Shown here: piece after piece, positions 36,455 to 47,081 of the stretch | Layout: every line of letters begins with the position of its first letter | Position numbering within the stretch: position 1 is the stretch's first letter | Assembly (NCBI RefSeq): GCF_008795955.1 | Contig: NZ_VMHN01000001.1 | Span: 992,001-1,056,000 of the forward strand | DNA from: Marinobacter denitrificans | Lineage (GTDB): Bacteria > Pseudomonadota > Gammaproteobacteria > Pseudomonadales > Oleiphilaceae | Length of the DNA: 64,000 bases | Direction of reading: 5' to 3' | Notes under the pieces: generated by a model | The model's database searches: none | What the model was told of the DNA's origin: nothing | The model's input: the letters and a program-made list of their open reading frames with translations, nothing else | Made by a program: the position numbers and the translations under genes

Positions 36455-37558
36455 TTAGAACGTGATGACAGCACCCAGCGCCAGGGTATCGAATTCTGCG
36501 GCATCACCACCGGTGGACTTTACGGTCTGCTCAAACATGTTGTATTCGCCCACCAGCTTGAAGTTGCTGTTCACGTCATGAAATACCGCAAAGGAGGTGT
36601 TTTCGGTCTCAAAATCGCCCTGATCAGAGTCTGTTTCGCCATAGGAGACCACGAAACGATTGGCGCCCAGAGTGTAGGAACCCTGCACCAGATACCCGTC
36701 AGCATCCTCTTCCGATGCAAGGGCCGCATCTGTAATCAATACCGGAACATCACCTTCGGAAGTAAAGCCCGATGCGGTTAGCGAAAGACCCGCCACCGAG
36801 GCTTTGAGACCGTAGCCCACGCCCTGGCTGTCCACTTCAGTGGTCGCATTCTCTGAACTCTGATGACGGCCGTTGACCCAACCGGTCAGCGCGACGCCAC
36901 CAAGATCGGCAGCATAGGTCAGCTCCGCTTCAAAACGGGGTGCCGACTGCTCGGACTGCGCACCCGGCGTGGTATCGGCAGGTTCAAAAATACCCGCAGC
37001 GACCTTCAGGCCACCCATATCCGGAGTCCGGTAGGTGATCTGCGCAGAGGGATTCGGATAGGGGTAACCGGTACGGATATTGCCGAAAGAAACACCGGTT
37101 GCCGCGCCCGGGGAACCGAAGCCCATGAGAATTTCGTCCAGGAAAATATTGGACCGGGCATACAAACCAAAATCCTTACCAATCAGAACCTGGCCGAACG
37201 ACCCGTCCACGGTGGCGTAGAGCTGGCGTACGTCGATCGCGGTGTCGGTGGGTGACTGCAGGCTGTCGTTGATGGTGGACCAGAAAGAAGACCTGCCACC
37301 CAGGGTAAGATCACCCATCTCTTTGCTGAAGTTGAAACCGATGGTGTTGGGCAGGAAACCCATCTTGACGTCCGAATTGCGTACGTCATTCAGCTTGTCG
37401 TCACGGTTCACATAGAACGCGTTGAAATAGCCGTCCACCGAGAAGCTGGTACCGTCTTCGCTGTAAACTTCGATCGCTGCATTGGCGCCTGCGCTGGCCC
37501 CCATGGCGGCAGCCATTGCTAAAGCGAGCCCTGACTTTCTGAAATTGTTGTTGTTCAT
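36455..37558 (-). CDS. Outer-membrane porin, Gram-negative type
   Basis: The 367-residue protein has a signal peptide ending at GANA before AIEVYS, a 16-strand-like amphipathic body (FSVDGYFNAFYVNRDDK, GGRSSFWSTINDS) and the C-terminal TLALGAVITF ending in Phe that marks outer-membrane barrels. It resembles general OmpC-like porins. ATG 37558 with GGGGGA is chosen over the open frame to 37678. Confidence 0.9.
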   Translation of the reverse strand: MNNNNFRKSGLALAMAAAMGASAGANAAIEVYSEDGTSFSVDGYFNAFYVNRDDKLNDVRNSDVKMGFLPNTIGFNFSKEMGDLTLGGRSSFWSTINDSLQSPTDTAIDVRQLYATVDGSFGQVLIGKDFGLYARSNIFLDEILMGFGSPGAATGVSFGNIRTGYPYPNPSAQITYRTPDMGGLKVAAGIFEPADTTPGAQSEQSAPRFEAELTYAADLGGVALTGWVNGRHQSSENATTEVDSQGVGYGLKASVAGLSLTASGFTSEGDVPVLITDAALASEEDADGYLVQGSYTLGANRFVVSYGETDSDQGDFETENTSFAVFHDVNSNFKLVGEYNMFEQTVKSTGGDAAEFDTLALGAVITF

Positions 37559-37739
37559 ATTTCCCCCGGTTTTTGTTGAATCTGGGTGTGGAGCAACGGG
37601 TGATGACCCGTGCCTCAGGCGTACTCTCTCGCCTGAATTCAATGGTCGATGAAGCAGCGGGAGTGGGAAATGCGCCAAGGGGGCAGGTTTTCTGATCTTT
37701 TAGGAGGCTGTGAAAACAGAACTTTGGGATTACTACCTG

Positions 37740-39134
37740 TCAGGAAGGGAAGAGATCGAGCTCTTGCAGGCAGTCGTCCAGGAACCTTTCGGGGTGGGCC
37801 AGAACGGCCTCGTCAGCCACGACACCGAACTGGACCTGGCCGGCGTAGCTGACAATGCTGACTCCAAGCCCGATATCGCCGGCCTGGGGTACCCAGAACA
37901 TCTGTTCCAGGATGCGGCAACCAGCCAGGTAGCGTTCATCCCGTGTACCCGGCACGTTCGACACCACCGCGCTGGCCTTGCGGTAAAACAGGTCTGCTAC
38001 GGGCTGGCGCCAGGCTTCAGGAATAAGCGAGGCACTGCCGGTCAGTGCCCAGGAGAGGCCCGGTTGCCAGCTTTTCTTGAGTTTTCGGGTTTCATGCTTG
38101 ATGCGAAAAAGCCGTTCCAGCGAACTCTCACCATCCACGGGCAAAGGCACGAAAACGGTGCCGAAGTAATTACCCAATGTGCCGGGTTCCGGCTTGACGT
38201 CCTCCGGCAGGCGGCTGCGGATATCCACCGGCACTGCGGCGTGTAGCACCGCTTCATCCATGTCGGTGTCATCGGCCACAAGCCGCTTGCGGACGGCTGA
38301 AGCCACACAACTGAGCAGCACATCGTTGATGGTAACGCCGGTAACTCGTGCGATGTAGCGGAAGCGCTCAAGTGACACCGGAGGCGACCAGCGGCACTGG
38401 CGCCGCCCCAGCAGCGACCGTTTCAGGGACGAAGCCGTATCCTCCGGTTCAACCAGGAACTGGCTGAGTTCGTTCACCAGTTTCAGGCTTTTCCAGGTCG
38501 CCCGTTCCAGAGCGTTGCGGCCCGCGGTGCCGCCATTGCCGGGGATGCCCCCTTCCTGTGCCACCTCGAGTTCTGGGGTCTCACTGGCAGCCAGTTCGCG
38601 CAACCAGGCGTTGGCCGCACGCCCCCACCGCCCCATATCTGCCTGTTCCGGCGCGCCATAAAGCACAGGTGCCTGCTGTGGTGAGGGTGGGCAAAGGCGC
38701 TCGAAAATACCCAGTAACGAGAGCCCGTCGGCGTAACAGTGGTGCATTCGCAGCAACAGGGCAGCGCCGCCATCGGTATCCGGTAGCAGCCAGAACTTCC
38801 AGAGGGGCCGGTAGTCTGGCAGGGGCTGGTTCAGGCGGGCAGATACCCAGTCCTGTAGTGCCTGAGGGTCAAACTCCCCATGCACTACTTCTAGATGATG
38901 GTGTAGCGAGAACACCGGGTCCTCTTCCCACCACCAGGCCGGGGCGCGGCGCACGGGCATGAAGCGAAAACGGGCCCAGGCCAGCCAGTAGATCTGAAGG
39001 AACTCCTGGAAACGCGCTTCCGTCAGCCCTTCCACCCGCAGCATGACGGTGATGGTCATGGGGTTTTCCGGGCGCTCCAGGGCCAGCCATGCTGAATCCA
39101 CAGGCAACAGCAGATGCGATTCCTTTTGACTCAA
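37740..39134 (-). CDS. Wax-ester synthase/diacylglycerol acyltransferase (WS/DGAT)
   Basis: The 464-residue enzyme joins fatty acyl-CoA to alcohols or diacylglycerol, making storage wax esters or triacylglycerol. The catalytic HHxxxDG motif is HHCYADG at residues 131-137, and the N-terminal PVDSAWLALERPENPMTITVML and C-terminal SNVPGTRDERYLAGCRILEQMFWVPQ are typical. Marinobacter species usually carry several such genes. It is monocistronic. Confidence 0.93.
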   Translation of the reverse strand: MSQKESHLLLPVDSAWLALERPENPMTITVMLRVEGLTEARFQEFLQIYWLAWARFRFMPVRRAPAWWWEEDPVFSLHHHLEVVHGEFDPQALQDWVSARLNQPLPDYRPLWKFWLLPDTDGGAALLLRMHHCYADGLSLLGIFERLCPPSPQQAPVLYGAPEQADMGRWGRAANAWLRELAASETPELEVAQEGGIPGNGGTAGRNALERATWKSLKLVNELSQFLVEPEDTASSLKRSLLGRRQCRWSPPVSLERFRYIARVTGVTINDVLLSCVASAVRKRLVADDTDMDEAVLHAAVPVDIRSRLPEDVKPEPGTLGNYFGTVFVPLPVDGESSLERLFRIKHETRKLKKSWQPGLSWALTGSASLIPEAWRQPVADLFYRKASAVVSNVPGTRDERYLAGCRILEQMFWVPQAGDIGLGVSIVSYAGQVQFGVVADEAVLAHPERFLDDCLQELDLFPS

Positions 39135-39305
39135 ACCTGACTGTCCCCGGGTAAATTCAGCAAGAAATGGTTAAACGACCCTGCATTGTGCCAGACAAGC
39201 ACTGACGGCTCCATATAAGGGCAGGCTCCAGGTGATTACAAAACGTTACACTGCTACAACCTATCACTTCTATACTGGGAATAAGGATTAATGAAATGGT
39301 TATGA

Positions 39306-39367
39306 GGCACCCGACGTGCCTTTACGCCCCCTTAGACAAACGTCTATTGGCCGCAACTGGGCGTAAA
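39306..39367 (+). other. Possible structured leader RNA
   Basis: The 342-base gap 39135-39476 holds a nested set of inverted repeats: GGCAC/GTGCC (39306-39310/39316-39320), TTTACGCCC/GGGCGTAAA (39321-39329/39359-39367) and, inside the second, TAGAC/GTCTA (39333-39337/39342-39346). TATACT at 39271-39276 could be a -10 box placing them in the untranslated leader of the gene at 39477. It matches no RNA class I know. Confidence 0.35.
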
Positions 39368-39476
39368 AATGGTAACCAGTGCCAATATATGTCGCAGCAT
39401 AAAGCGGTACAACTGAATTACCAGCACCGATCGAGACCAACAACAGGCAAACACCGGGTGCTGGAGGAGAGCAGTT

Positions 39477-40400
39477 ATGAAAGCGAGCCACGTACGCAAA
39501 CTGATCAAACCCATTGAGAGCGCCTATTCCGAGATGTTCTCGGGCCGCGTCTACCGTGTGGGCACCGGGGCGGTCTCCGTCCGCAACCACAGCGGCAAGG
39601 CGGAGCAGACTGTTATTGGCGTACACGGCTTTCTGGAAAACCACTGTTACTTCACCCAGGCCTACGAGGCGCCCACTACCGAACTGATCCTGCTCACCTG
39701 CAGCAACTACCATATTCCGGTCAATGGCGTAACACCCGAATCACCGGACTGGGAAGTGCCCATCAAGTACCTGGATGGGACTGTCGAGTACGACGCCTGC
39801 ATTCTCAACCAGGCGCTGGCAAATCTGCCAGCGACCGATAACATTCGCGTACACGGCCACTCCCGCGGCGGAGCAGTCATCCTTGAGGCCATCCAGCAAT
39901 GGCCGGAACTGTACGAAAATGTCGAAGTGGTCCTGGAAGCGCCGGTACTGCCCGATGGCCGGCTTTCCGCCCTGGTAACAGCCATCCTGGAACCGGTGAG
40001 TCACGGTATGTGGCCCTGGCTGATCCGCCTGATCAACAGCGCGCCGTCGTCCGCTTATGGCCAGACCTTTTTCGGCAAGATGAATCCCCGCAAGAAGCAG
40101 CTACTGGCCAAACTGTTCTCCGCCACCAAGGACCACCTGACCATCGTCCGCAACATTGAGGACCTCATGGCGTGGATGGAGCGCACAGACGCCAGTGTCT
40201 ATAGCAAGATCCGCTATGGCACCTTCCTGATTCCCGCAGTGGATCGCATCCTTGATCGCCAGGCCATGCTGGCCAGTGCGCGCCAGAGCCCGACCACCAT
40301 GCGTATCGTTGAAACCGAGGCCCCCAGCCACTTCATCATCCTCGACAGCAAGGAATGGGTACCCGGGTTTGAGACCCTGCCCACCGCAGCCCAGGGCTGA
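39477..40400 (+). CDS. Alpha/beta hydrolase of unknown substrate
   Basis: The 307-residue protein has the oxyanion-region string VIGVHGFLENHCYF, the nucleophile elbow GHSRGGAVI and a likely His in APSHFIIL. There is no signal peptide. GGAGGAG precedes the ATG. Substrate is unknown; the family includes esterases and lipases. It is followed by an uncharacterised gene 73 bases on. Confidence 0.72.
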   Translation: MKASHVRKLIKPIESAYSEMFSGRVYRVGTGAVSVRNHSGKAEQTVIGVHGFLENHCYFTQAYEAPTTELILLTCSNYHIPVNGVTPESPDWEVPIKYLDGTVEYDACILNQALANLPATDNIRVHGHSRGGAVILEAIQQWPELYENVEVVLEAPVLPDGRLSALVTAILEPVSHGMWPWLIRLINSAPSSAYGQTFFGKMNPRKKQLLAKLFSATKDHLTIVRNIEDLMAWMERTDASVYSKIRYGTFLIPAVDRILDRQAMLASARQSPTTMRIVETEAPSHFIILDSKEWVPGFETLPTAAQG

Positions 40401-40473
40401 GGTTGCTGCACAAAGGCTTTGGCTCCGCTAAACTGGCCCGCTTCCAATCCAGGTTCAGTGGAGCGTCACCCCC

Positions 40474-41223
40474 ATGTATCGAGAGCGCCTTGTCGCCACC
40501 AGCGTCCAGTCCGACAGCGCCCGCCGCTTACAGCAAATATTGCTGGACTACCATGATTTTCGCCAGCACAAGGTCGCCCACCCTCTGCTGGAACACACGT
40601 TCCTGATCGCCGACTGGCAGGCGGAACGGCTGAAGGCCACTCACGAGGACCTGTACCGGCACCCCGGTTACCACACCGGCCTCGAATTCCTGCTCACCGA
40701 CCTGTACGCACCTGCCGGCATGACCCGGCGCGACGACAACATCGACCGGGTCTTCCCGAAAATGGTGAAGTGGTTGCCGGACAATCTGCTGGATACCTTT
40801 GCCGGACTGGTGGAGCTGAACCTGATCACCCAGCAACTGGACCTGGAGCTGGCGGAACTCTGCCATAACCATGGCCTCGCCCCTGCGTCTCTGAGCACGG
40901 ACGACTATTGCCGGCTCTTTCGCTCCAGCCAACGCCTGGAGCAACGTGAACGCCAGATTACCCTGGTGGCAAAGGTTGGACGGCAACTGGATCGATACGT
41001 CCGCAACCGAACCCTCGGCTGGTTGCTGACCATGAGCCGTACACCTGCGGAAATGGCGGACCTGAGTGACCTGCACAGTTTCCTGCATCGGGGCTATTCT
41101 GCTTTCCGCAAAATGGACGATGTGGAACGACTGATCGACCGCCTGGTTACGCGGGAGAGAAAGGTGCTGGAGAACATCCTGAAGGGTCACCCGGAGCCTT
41201 TCGACCTACCGCGCGACCTTTAA
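40474..41223 (+). CDS. FFLEELY-motif-like protein, function unknown
   Basis: The 249-residue, mostly helical protein contains LEFLLTDLYAPAGMTRRDDNIDRVFPKM, which resembles the FFLEELY-motif family of gammaproteobacteria. No signal peptide, membrane segment or catalytic motif is visible. Its function is unknown. Confidence 0.75.
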   Translation: MYRERLVATSVQSDSARRLQQILLDYHDFRQHKVAHPLLEHTFLIADWQAERLKATHEDLYRHPGYHTGLEFLLTDLYAPAGMTRRDDNIDRVFPKMVKWLPDNLLDTFAGLVELNLITQQLDLELAELCHNHGLAPASLSTDDYCRLFRSSQRLEQRERQITLVAKVGRQLDRYVRNRTLGWLLTMSRTPAEMADLSDLHSFLHRGYSAFRKMDDVERLIDRLVTRERKVLENILKGHPEPFDLPRDL

Positions 41224-41238
41224 GGGCACCCGCCCAGT

Positions 41239-41517
41239 TCAAACCTTCAGTATCTGATCCAGCTGGGAATGGATCTCCTGCTCAATGCGGGATTTGAACG
41301 GCCGCAACATCATCCCCAGCTCCAGATGAACATGGAGGTCGGTGTCGGTAATGTTCAGATGGCCCTTCACGCCGCTGCGCTTGAACCTGAGATGATCCCC
41401 TTCCCATTGATAATTTACATCGAACTGCTTCGACAGATCCTCGGCCAGGGTTTCCGCCGCCTGACGGGCATGATCTTTATCAAGGGAATGGGCGCGATGG
41501 ACATCGATAACAGACAT
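41239..41517 (-). CDS. Polyhydroxyalkanoate-system family small protein
   Basis: The 92-residue protein (MSVIDVHRAHSLDKDHARQA through FKSRIEQEIHSQLDQILKV) matches a small family named for its occurrence near PHA granule genes. The open frame runs to 41862, antisense to ubiE, but the family start is ATG 41517. It lies between an unknown gene and ubiE on the opposite strand. Its role is not established. Confidence 0.8.
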   Translation of the reverse strand: MSVIDVHRAHSLDKDHARQAAETLAEDLSKQFDVNYQWEGDHLRFKRSGVKGHLNITDTDLHVHLELGMMLRPFKSRIEQEIHSQLDQILKV

Positions 41518-41631
41518 GGATCGGGTTTCTCCGCAAATTAAGGGACGTTTTACAGTGTAAGGCGGCATTAAACTTGTAGCCACCCCCGCAGGCGTTAGAA
41601 TACGGGGTTCAGATTCTGACAGGATATTGCC

Positions 41632-42423
41632 ATGAGCGAGCAACAACCGTCTGCAAACCAGCCGCAGCCAGAGGCGCCAAAAGACGACGTCACCCACTTT
41701 GGCTTCCGCAACGTGCCGAAAAGCCAGAAGGCGGGCCAGGTAGCGGAAGTGTTCCACTCTGTGGCGGGCAAGTACGACCTGATGAACGACCTCATGTCCA
41801 TGGGGATTCACCGCCTCTGGAAGCGTTTCACCATCGAACTCTCCGGCGTGCGCAAGGGCCACCAGGTGCTCGACATTGCCGGTGGCACCGGCGACCTGAC
41901 CATGAAATTCTCTGATCTGGTTGGCCCCGCCGGTAAGGTAGTGCTCGCCGACATAAACGCCTCCATGCTGCAGGTTGGTCGCGGCCGGTTAACGGACCGC
42001 GGCTACGCCGGCAACATTGAATACGTCCAGGCGGATGCCGAACACCTGCCGTTCCCGGACAACAGCTTCAATGCTGTCAGTATTGCCTTCGGTCTGCGCA
42101 ACGTGACGGACAAGGACCAGGCACTGCGGGACATGACCCGTGTGCTGAAACCGGGCGGCAAGGTAATGGTGCTGGAGTTCTCCAAACCCACCAACCCTTT
42201 ACTCAGCAAGGCCTATGACGTTTACTCGTTTAACGCCCTGCCGCTGATGGGCCAGCTGATCGCCGGCGATTCCAACAGTTATCAATACCTGGCCGAGTCC
42301 ATCCGCATGCACCCGGATCAGGACACCCTGAAAACCATGATGGAAGAAGCCGGCCTCGTGAACTGCAAGTACTACAACATGACCGGTGGCGTGGTCGCCC
42401 TGCACGTGGGAATCAAGCCCTGA
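41632..42423 (+). CDS. ubiE: UbiE, C-methyltransferase of ubiquinone/menaquinone synthesis
   Basis: The 263-residue SAM-dependent methyltransferase has motif [15 protein letters not shown] and the UbiE signatures [18 protein letters not shown] and [17 protein letters not shown]. It overlaps ubiJ as TGATG, so ubiE-ubiJ-ubiB form one operon. Confidence 0.97.
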   Translation: MSEQQPSANQPQPEAPKDDVTHFGFRNVPKSQKAGQVAEVFHSVAGKYDLMNDLMSMGIHRLWKRFTIELSGVRKGHQVLDIAGGTGDLTMKFSDLVGPAGKVVLADINASMLQVGRGRLTDRGYAGNIEYVQADAEHLPFPDNSFNAVSIAFGLRNVTDKDQALRDMTRVLKPGGKVMVLEFSKPTNPLLSKAYDVYSFNALPLMGQLIAGDSNSYQYLAESIRMHPDQDTLKTMMEEAGLVNCKYYNMTGGVVALHVGIKP

Positions 42424-43061
42424 TGTTTCCCGGCCCTACCCTGATGTCCGCCATTACTGCCATCATCGAGAACGCCCTCAACCGCGCTCTCGAACTGGAC
42501 CCGGCCGGAAAACAGGCGCTGATGTCGGCGCTCACAGGGCCGGTACAGTTTTCCCTTGAATCCCTTGACCTCACGCTGGTGCTGCAACAGGCGGCGGGAC
42601 GGGTCCAGGTGGCCAGCCAGCCTGCGGAATCGCCGGCGCTGGTGCTGTCCGGGCGCCCGGTGGCTTTCGCAGCCCTGGCAACCGGTGATGACCGGGTATT
42701 CAGCGAAGGACGCATTCAGGTGACGGGCGACACCGCACTGGCGCACCAGTTCCAGCGTGCCATCGACCAGCTCGACCCCGATTGGGAAGCTGCCATGGCA
42801 GCCCATATTGGCGATGTGCCCGCGCACTTTATTGGCCAGCGCCTTCGTGGAGCTGTGCGCTGGAGCCGGCAGGCCTTTGGCTCCCTGAATGCCAACATTG
42901 AAGAATACATTCACGAGGAAAGCCGCAGCCTGCCCGGGCGCCGGGAGCTGGAAGCCACCTTCACCGATATCGACCACCTGAACCTGCAGACAGAACGTCT
43001 GGAAGCCAGGGTCGAGCGGCTGGAAAAGTCCAATCAAAAAGACCGACCGGAGACGCCGTGA
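42423..43061 (+). CDS. ubiJ: UbiJ, ubiquinone biosynthesis accessory protein
   Basis: The 212-residue protein has an N-terminal SCP2-like lipid-binding domain and a C-terminal coiled coil ([17 protein letters not shown]). UbiJ helps organise the soluble complex of ubiquinone-synthesis enzymes. Its place between ubiE and ubiB is diagnostic; it overlaps both. Confidence 0.93.
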   Translation: MFPGPTLMSAITAIIENALNRALELDPAGKQALMSALTGPVQFSLESLDLTLVLQQAAGRVQVASQPAESPALVLSGRPVAFAALATGDDRVFSEGRIQVTGDTALAHQFQRAIDQLDPDWEAAMAAHIGDVPAHFIGQRLRGAVRWSRQAFGSLNANIEEYIHEESRSLPGRRELEATFTDIDHLNLQTERLEARVERLEKSNQKDRPETP

Positions 43062-44707
43062 CGCGCCTGCAACGCCTGTTCCGCATTGCCTGGGTCTTCT
43101 GCCGCTACCGGCTGGATACCTTCTTGCCCCTGGCGGAGCTGCCACTACCGCTGAAGCTGTTCTTCCTGCTGGCCCCCTGGCATCTGTTTCCGAACCCGAA
43201 GCTCGACAGGGGAGATCGCCTGCGACTGGCCTTTGAGGAACTGGGGCCGGTTTTCGTGAAGTTTGGCCAGATTCTCTCAACTCGCCGGGACCTGCTTCCG
43301 GACGATATGGCACTCTCCCTCAAGAACCTGCAGGATCGGGTCCCCCCTTTTCCCGGTGAAGTGGCCCAGAGCATTATAGAGAAGTCACTCGGCGCGCCGG
43401 TGGCAGAGCTGTTTGCGGAGTTTTCCCGGGAGCCCATGGCCTCCGCCTCGGTGGCTCAGGTGCATGCCGCCACCTTGCGGGATGGCCGGGAGGTCGTCGT
43501 CAAGGTCATACGCCCCGGCATTGAACGGGTTATCCGCCAGGACCTGGCGCTTCTGTATATGATGGCCCGCCTGCTCGAGCGCTACTGGTCCGAAGGCCGG
43601 CGGCTGCATCCGGTGGAAGTGGTGGCGGATTACGATTCCACCATTCACGACGAACTGGACCAGCAGCGAGAAGCTGCCAATGCCAGCCAGTTGCGTCGCA
43701 ACTTCGAGAACTCCTCGCTCATATACATTCCCTCCATCGACTGGGATTACACCCGCAAGTCGGTGCTGGTGATGGAGCGTATTCACGGTATCCCCATCGC
43801 CGATATTCCGGCCCTCAGGGAAGCCGGTGTGGACCTGAAAGTGCTGGCGGAAAAAGGCGTTGAAATTTTCTTCACACAGGTTTTCCGCGACAGTTTCTTC
43901 CACGCCGACATGCACCCGGGCAATATTTTCGTGGACGTGAGCAACCCGGCGGACCCAAAATACATCGCCATTGATTTCGGCATCGTCGGCACCCTCGCCC
44001 CGGATGACCAGAGCTACCTGGCTCGCAACCTGCTGGCGTTTTTCCGCCGTGACTACCGCCAGGTGGCGGAGTTACACATTCAGTCCGGCTGGGTGCCGCC
44101 GGATACCCGGGTCAATGAATTCGAGGCTGCCATACGCACCGTCTGCGAGCCGATTTTTGAAAAGCCGCTGAAGGACATTTCCTTTGGCCACTTCCTGTTG
44201 CGGCTGTTCCAGACCGCCCGACGCTTCAATATGGAGGTGCAGCCACAACTGGTTCTGCTACAGAAAACCCTGCTGAATGTGGAAGGCCTGGGGCGCCAGC
44301 TCTATCCGGACCTGGACCTGTGGAGCACGGCACAACCTTTCCTGGAAACCTGGATGCGCAAGCGCATCGGTCCGTCAGGGTTGATCAAGTCACTGCAGTC
44401 ACATCTGCCGGCCTGGCTTGAACAGTCACCCGAGATGCCCCAGCTGGTTCACGATGCTCTGGTCCAGCTGCGCAAATCGGGCTCCAACGAGCAGTCCAGC
44501 CACGCTACACTGGAACTCATTCGCGAGAACCGTGCCCGTGCCGACCGCCGCTGGCGCAGAGGGCTGGCGGCAGCGGCCCTGGCGGGGGTCGCCTGGCTGA
44601 GCATCGACCACGACCTCGCTGCCCTCGCCCAGACCATGCCGGCCCATGGCTGGGCACTGTTGGCCGCAGCTACCTGGCTGATTGCCGGCGGCAGACGAAA
44701 AAACTGA
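43058..44707 (+). CDS. ubiB: UbiB, atypical kinase/ATPase of ubiquinone synthesis
   Basis: The 549-residue ABC1/ADCK-family protein has the KxGQ motif in [16 protein letters not shown], an A-rich loop ([10 protein letters not shown]), catalytic-type [10 protein letters not shown] and DFG-like IDFGIVG, and two C-terminal membrane helices. GTG 43058 overlaps the ubiJ stop. Confidence 0.97.
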   Translation: MTRLQRLFRIAWVFCRYRLDTFLPLAELPLPLKLFFLLAPWHLFPNPKLDRGDRLRLAFEELGPVFVKFGQILSTRRDLLPDDMALSLKNLQDRVPPFPGEVAQSIIEKSLGAPVAELFAEFSREPMASASVAQVHAATLRDGREVVVKVIRPGIERVIRQDLALLYMMARLLERYWSEGRRLHPVEVVADYDSTIHDELDQQREAANASQLRRNFENSSLIYIPSIDWDYTRKSVLVMERIHGIPIADIPALREAGVDLKVLAEKGVEIFFTQVFRDSFFHADMHPGNIFVDVSNPADPKYIAIDFGIVGTLAPDDQSYLARNLLAFFRRDYRQVAELHIQSGWVPPDTRVNEFEAAIRTVCEPIFEKPLKDISFGHFLLRLFQTARRFNMEVQPQLVLLQKTLLNVEGLGRQLYPDLDLWSTAQPFLETWMRKRIGPSGLIKSLQSHLPAWLEQSPEMPQLVHDALVQLRKSGSNEQSSHATLELIRENRARADRRWRRGLAAAALAGVAWLSIDHDLAALAQTMPAHGWALLAAATWLIAGGRRKN

Positions 44708-44721
44708 GGGAAGTCATATAA

Positions 44722-45159
44722 ATGCAAGAATCACAAGCTACAGTCGAAACGCCTGAATGGTTAAACGACATCCGCTGGAATGCGGATGGACTGGTGCCGG
44801 CCATTGCCCAGGATGCCACCACGGGCGATATCCTGATGATGGCCTGGATGAACGCCGAGTCCCTCAGGCTAACGGCCGAGGAAGGCCAGGCGGTGTATTG
44901 GTCCCGGTCACGGGGAAAGTTGTGGCGCAAGGGTGAAACGTCCGGCCACCAGCAGCTGGTGGCGGAGATCCGCCTGGACTGCGATGACGATGTCATTCTT
45001 CTCAAGGTGGAACAGAAAGGCGGTATCGCCTGTCACACGGGACGTCGTAGCTGTTTCTATCGCCGGTTGGAAAACGGCGAGTGGGCAAGTGTGGACCCGG
45101 TACTCCGTGATCCCGCCGCAATATATGGCAACAAGCAGGGAGATAGCAGCAATGAGTGA
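44722..45159 (+). CDS. hisI: HisI, phosphoribosyl-AMP cyclohydrolase
   Basis: The 145-residue enzyme opens the adenine ring in histidine synthesis. It has [19 protein letters not shown], the metal-binding DCDDDVIL and [21 protein letters not shown] precedes the ATG, and it overlaps hisE by eight bases. hisI and hisE are separate genes here, not fused. Confidence 0.96.
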   Translation: MQESQATVETPEWLNDIRWNADGLVPAIAQDATTGDILMMAWMNAESLRLTAEEGQAVYWSRSRGKLWRKGETSGHQQLVAEIRLDCDDDVILLKVEQKGGIACHTGRRSCFYRRLENGEWASVDPVLRDPAAIYGNKQGDSSNE

Positions 45160-45481
45160 CGTTCTGGAACAACTGGCACAGGTGCTGGAAGCCCGCAAGG
45201 ATGCCGACCCGGAAACCTCCTACGTTGCCAGCCTGCACCAGAAAGGGCTCAACAAGATTCTGGAGAAAGTAGGGGAAGAATGCACCGAGACACTGCTTGC
45301 CGCCAAGGATGCGGAGCAGTCCGGCGAAACCCGGGATGTGGTGTACGAAACCGCAGACCTGTGGTTTCACAGCATGGTTATGCTGTCGCGGCTTGGACTG
45401 GGGCCAAAAGATGTCCTGGACGAGCTGGCCAGCCGCTTTGACCTGTCAGGCCTGGAAGAAAAAGCCTCCCGGGGACAATAA
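45152..45481 (+). CDS. hisE: HisE, phosphoribosyl-ATP pyrophosphatase
   Basis: The 109-residue enzyme has the MazG-like core ([33 protein letters not shown]). ATG 45152 is chosen because AGGGAG precedes it and [16 protein letters not shown] is the family start; the frame is open much further upstream, within hisI. Confidence 0.95.
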   Translation: MSDVLEQLAQVLEARKDADPETSYVASLHQKGLNKILEKVGEECTETLLAAKDAEQSGETRDVVYETADLWFHSMVMLSRLGLGPKDVLDELASRFDLSGLEEKASRGQ

Positions 45482-45593
45482 CCTGGCCACTCACCTGGCC
45501 AGTACCGGTGATACCTCTGAAGAGGGTTTCCGGATGCCCCCGGATGTGGCGTACAATCAACGGTAACAGAAACATTGAAACGAGGGTCCCGTC

Positions 45594-45830
45594 ATGGGCA
45601 TCAGTATCTGGCAACTCCTAATCGTACTCGGCATTGTTATTCTTTTGTTCGGAACCAAGAAACTCCGCAACATCGGTAGCGACCTGGGCGGTGCCATTCG
45701 TGGCTTCAAGAAATCCATGAACGACGAGGACAAAAAGGACGAAAACCAGGACGCTATTGAAGAGAATGCCGACGCCAGGCCCCATGAGGCCAGCGCCGAA
45801 GAAAAGCCACGGGACAAGTCCCACAGCTGA
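45594..45830 (+). CDS. tatA: TatA, twin-arginine translocase subunit
   Basis: The 78-residue protein has one N-terminal helix and amphipathic helix ([20 protein letters not shown], then [22 protein letters not shown]) followed by a charged tail. It forms the pore of the Tat system. It starts the tatABC operon. Confidence 0.96.
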   Translation: MGISIWQLLIVLGIVILLFGTKKLRNIGSDLGGAIRGFKKSMNDEDKKDENQDAIEENADARPHEASAEEKPRDKSHS

Positions 45831-45840
45831 GACTGGCTGA

Positions 45841-46290
45841 ATGTTTGATATCGGCTTTGTCGAGCTGCTGATCTGCGGCATCATCGCGTTACTGGTCCTC
45901 GGCCCCGAGCGCCTGCCTACTGCTGCGCGGGCGGCTGGGCGCTGGATTGGTGGCGCGCGGCGCATGGTCAGTCAGTTTTCCTCGGAGCTTGACCGCCAGC
46001 TGAAAGCGGAAGAGCTGCGGGAAGAATTGCGCAAAGCAGGCGATGTCGGCCTGGAGGATGTCCAGAAATCGGTCCGTGGCGCTCTGGATGAGGCCAGGAA
46101 GTACGAGCATCTGGTTCTCTCGGACGACGAGAAACCCAGGCACCGGCCCGCACCCGCCACCCGGCGCGTCACCGAACCAGCAAAACCAGAGATTGAGCCA
46201 AAGGAAGATCCGGCCTCAGCCAATACCTCCGCTTCCGCGGATGAAGACACCCAGAAACAACAGGGCAGCACGCCGGAACATCGTTCATGA
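45841..46290 (+). CDS. tatB: TatB, twin-arginine translocase subunit
   Basis: The 149-residue protein has the TatB N-terminus (MFDIGFVELLICGIIALLVL, then GPERLPTAARAAGRWIGGARR) and a long acidic, proline-rich tail. With TatC it forms the receptor for twin-arginine signals. It overlaps tatC as ATGA. Confidence 0.96.
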   Translation: MFDIGFVELLICGIIALLVLGPERLPTAARAAGRWIGGARRMVSQFSSELDRQLKAEELREELRKAGDVGLEDVQKSVRGALDEARKYEHLVLSDDEKPRHRPAPATRRVTEPAKPEIEPKEDPASANTSASADEDTQKQQGSTPEHRS

Positions 46291-47081
46291 CTACCCAGCC
46301 AGACGGCAGAAACACACAGGGCACCGACGAAGCCCAACCGGAAATGCCGCTGATAGAGCATTTGCTGGAACTGCGTAATCGCCTGCTGAAAATGGTTCTG
46401 GCGGTGATCATCTGTTTCGCCATCATCTACCCGTTCGCCAATGAACTCTACCTGCTGATATCACAGCCCCTGCGGGATCTGCTGCCGGTCGGGCAGACCA
46501 TGATCGCCACGGACATTACATCGCCTTTCTTCGCACCGCTGAAGCTCGCTCTGGTACTGGCCGTGTTTGCGGCAATACCGGTGATTCTCTACCAGCTGTG
46601 GAGTTTCATCGCCCCGGGGCTTTACGCCCATGAGAAGAAACTGGCATTTCCGCTGCTGTTCACGTCGGTGATACTGTTCTATATGGGTGCGTCTTTCGCC
46701 TATTTCGTGGTGTTTCCGCTGGTATTCGGCTTTTTCACCGCTATCGGCCCGGAAGGCATCGTTGAGTTACCGGATATCGCCAGCTACCTGAATTTCGTGC
46801 TGAAGATGTTTTTTGCCTTCGGCGTTGCCTTCGAGATACCCATTGCCACCATCCTGCTGATCCTTACCGGCGCCACCACGCCCGAAGACCTGGCGGCGAA
46901 ACGCCCTTATATTGTGGTGGGCTGCTTCGTGATCGGCATGCTGCTGACCCCGCCGGACATCATCTCCCAGACGCTGCTGGCCGTGCCCATGTGGCTGCTG
47001 TTCGAGCTGGGCATTCTGTTTGGCCGTCTGGCCAGGCGCGAAGTGAAGGACCCGGACGCCTCGGAAGCCTCCGGCGAATGA
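46287..47081 (+). CDS. tatC: TatC, twin-arginine translocase subunit
   Basis: The 264-residue protein has six membrane helices and the conserved PLIEHLLELRNRLLK and YQLWSFIAPGLYAHEKK. It overlaps rsmE as ATGA. Confidence 0.97.
   Translation: MTTQPDGRNTQGTDEAQPEMPLIEHLLELRNRLLKMVLAVIICFAIIYPFANELYLLISQPLRDLLPVGQTMIATDITSPFFAPLKLALVLAVFAAIPVILYQLWSFIAPGLYAHEKKLAFPLLFTSVILFYMGASFAYFVVFPLVFGFFTAIGPEGIVELPDIASYLNFVLKMFFAFGVAFEIPIATILLILTGATTPEDLAAKRPYIVVGCFVIGMLLTPPDIISQTLLAVPMWLLFELGILFGRLARREVKDPDASEASGE

Noticed and set aside
39306..39367. Match to a known riboswitch class
   Set aside because: The c-di-GMP, TPP, cobalamin and guanidine class signatures were considered and none of their conserved blocks is present.
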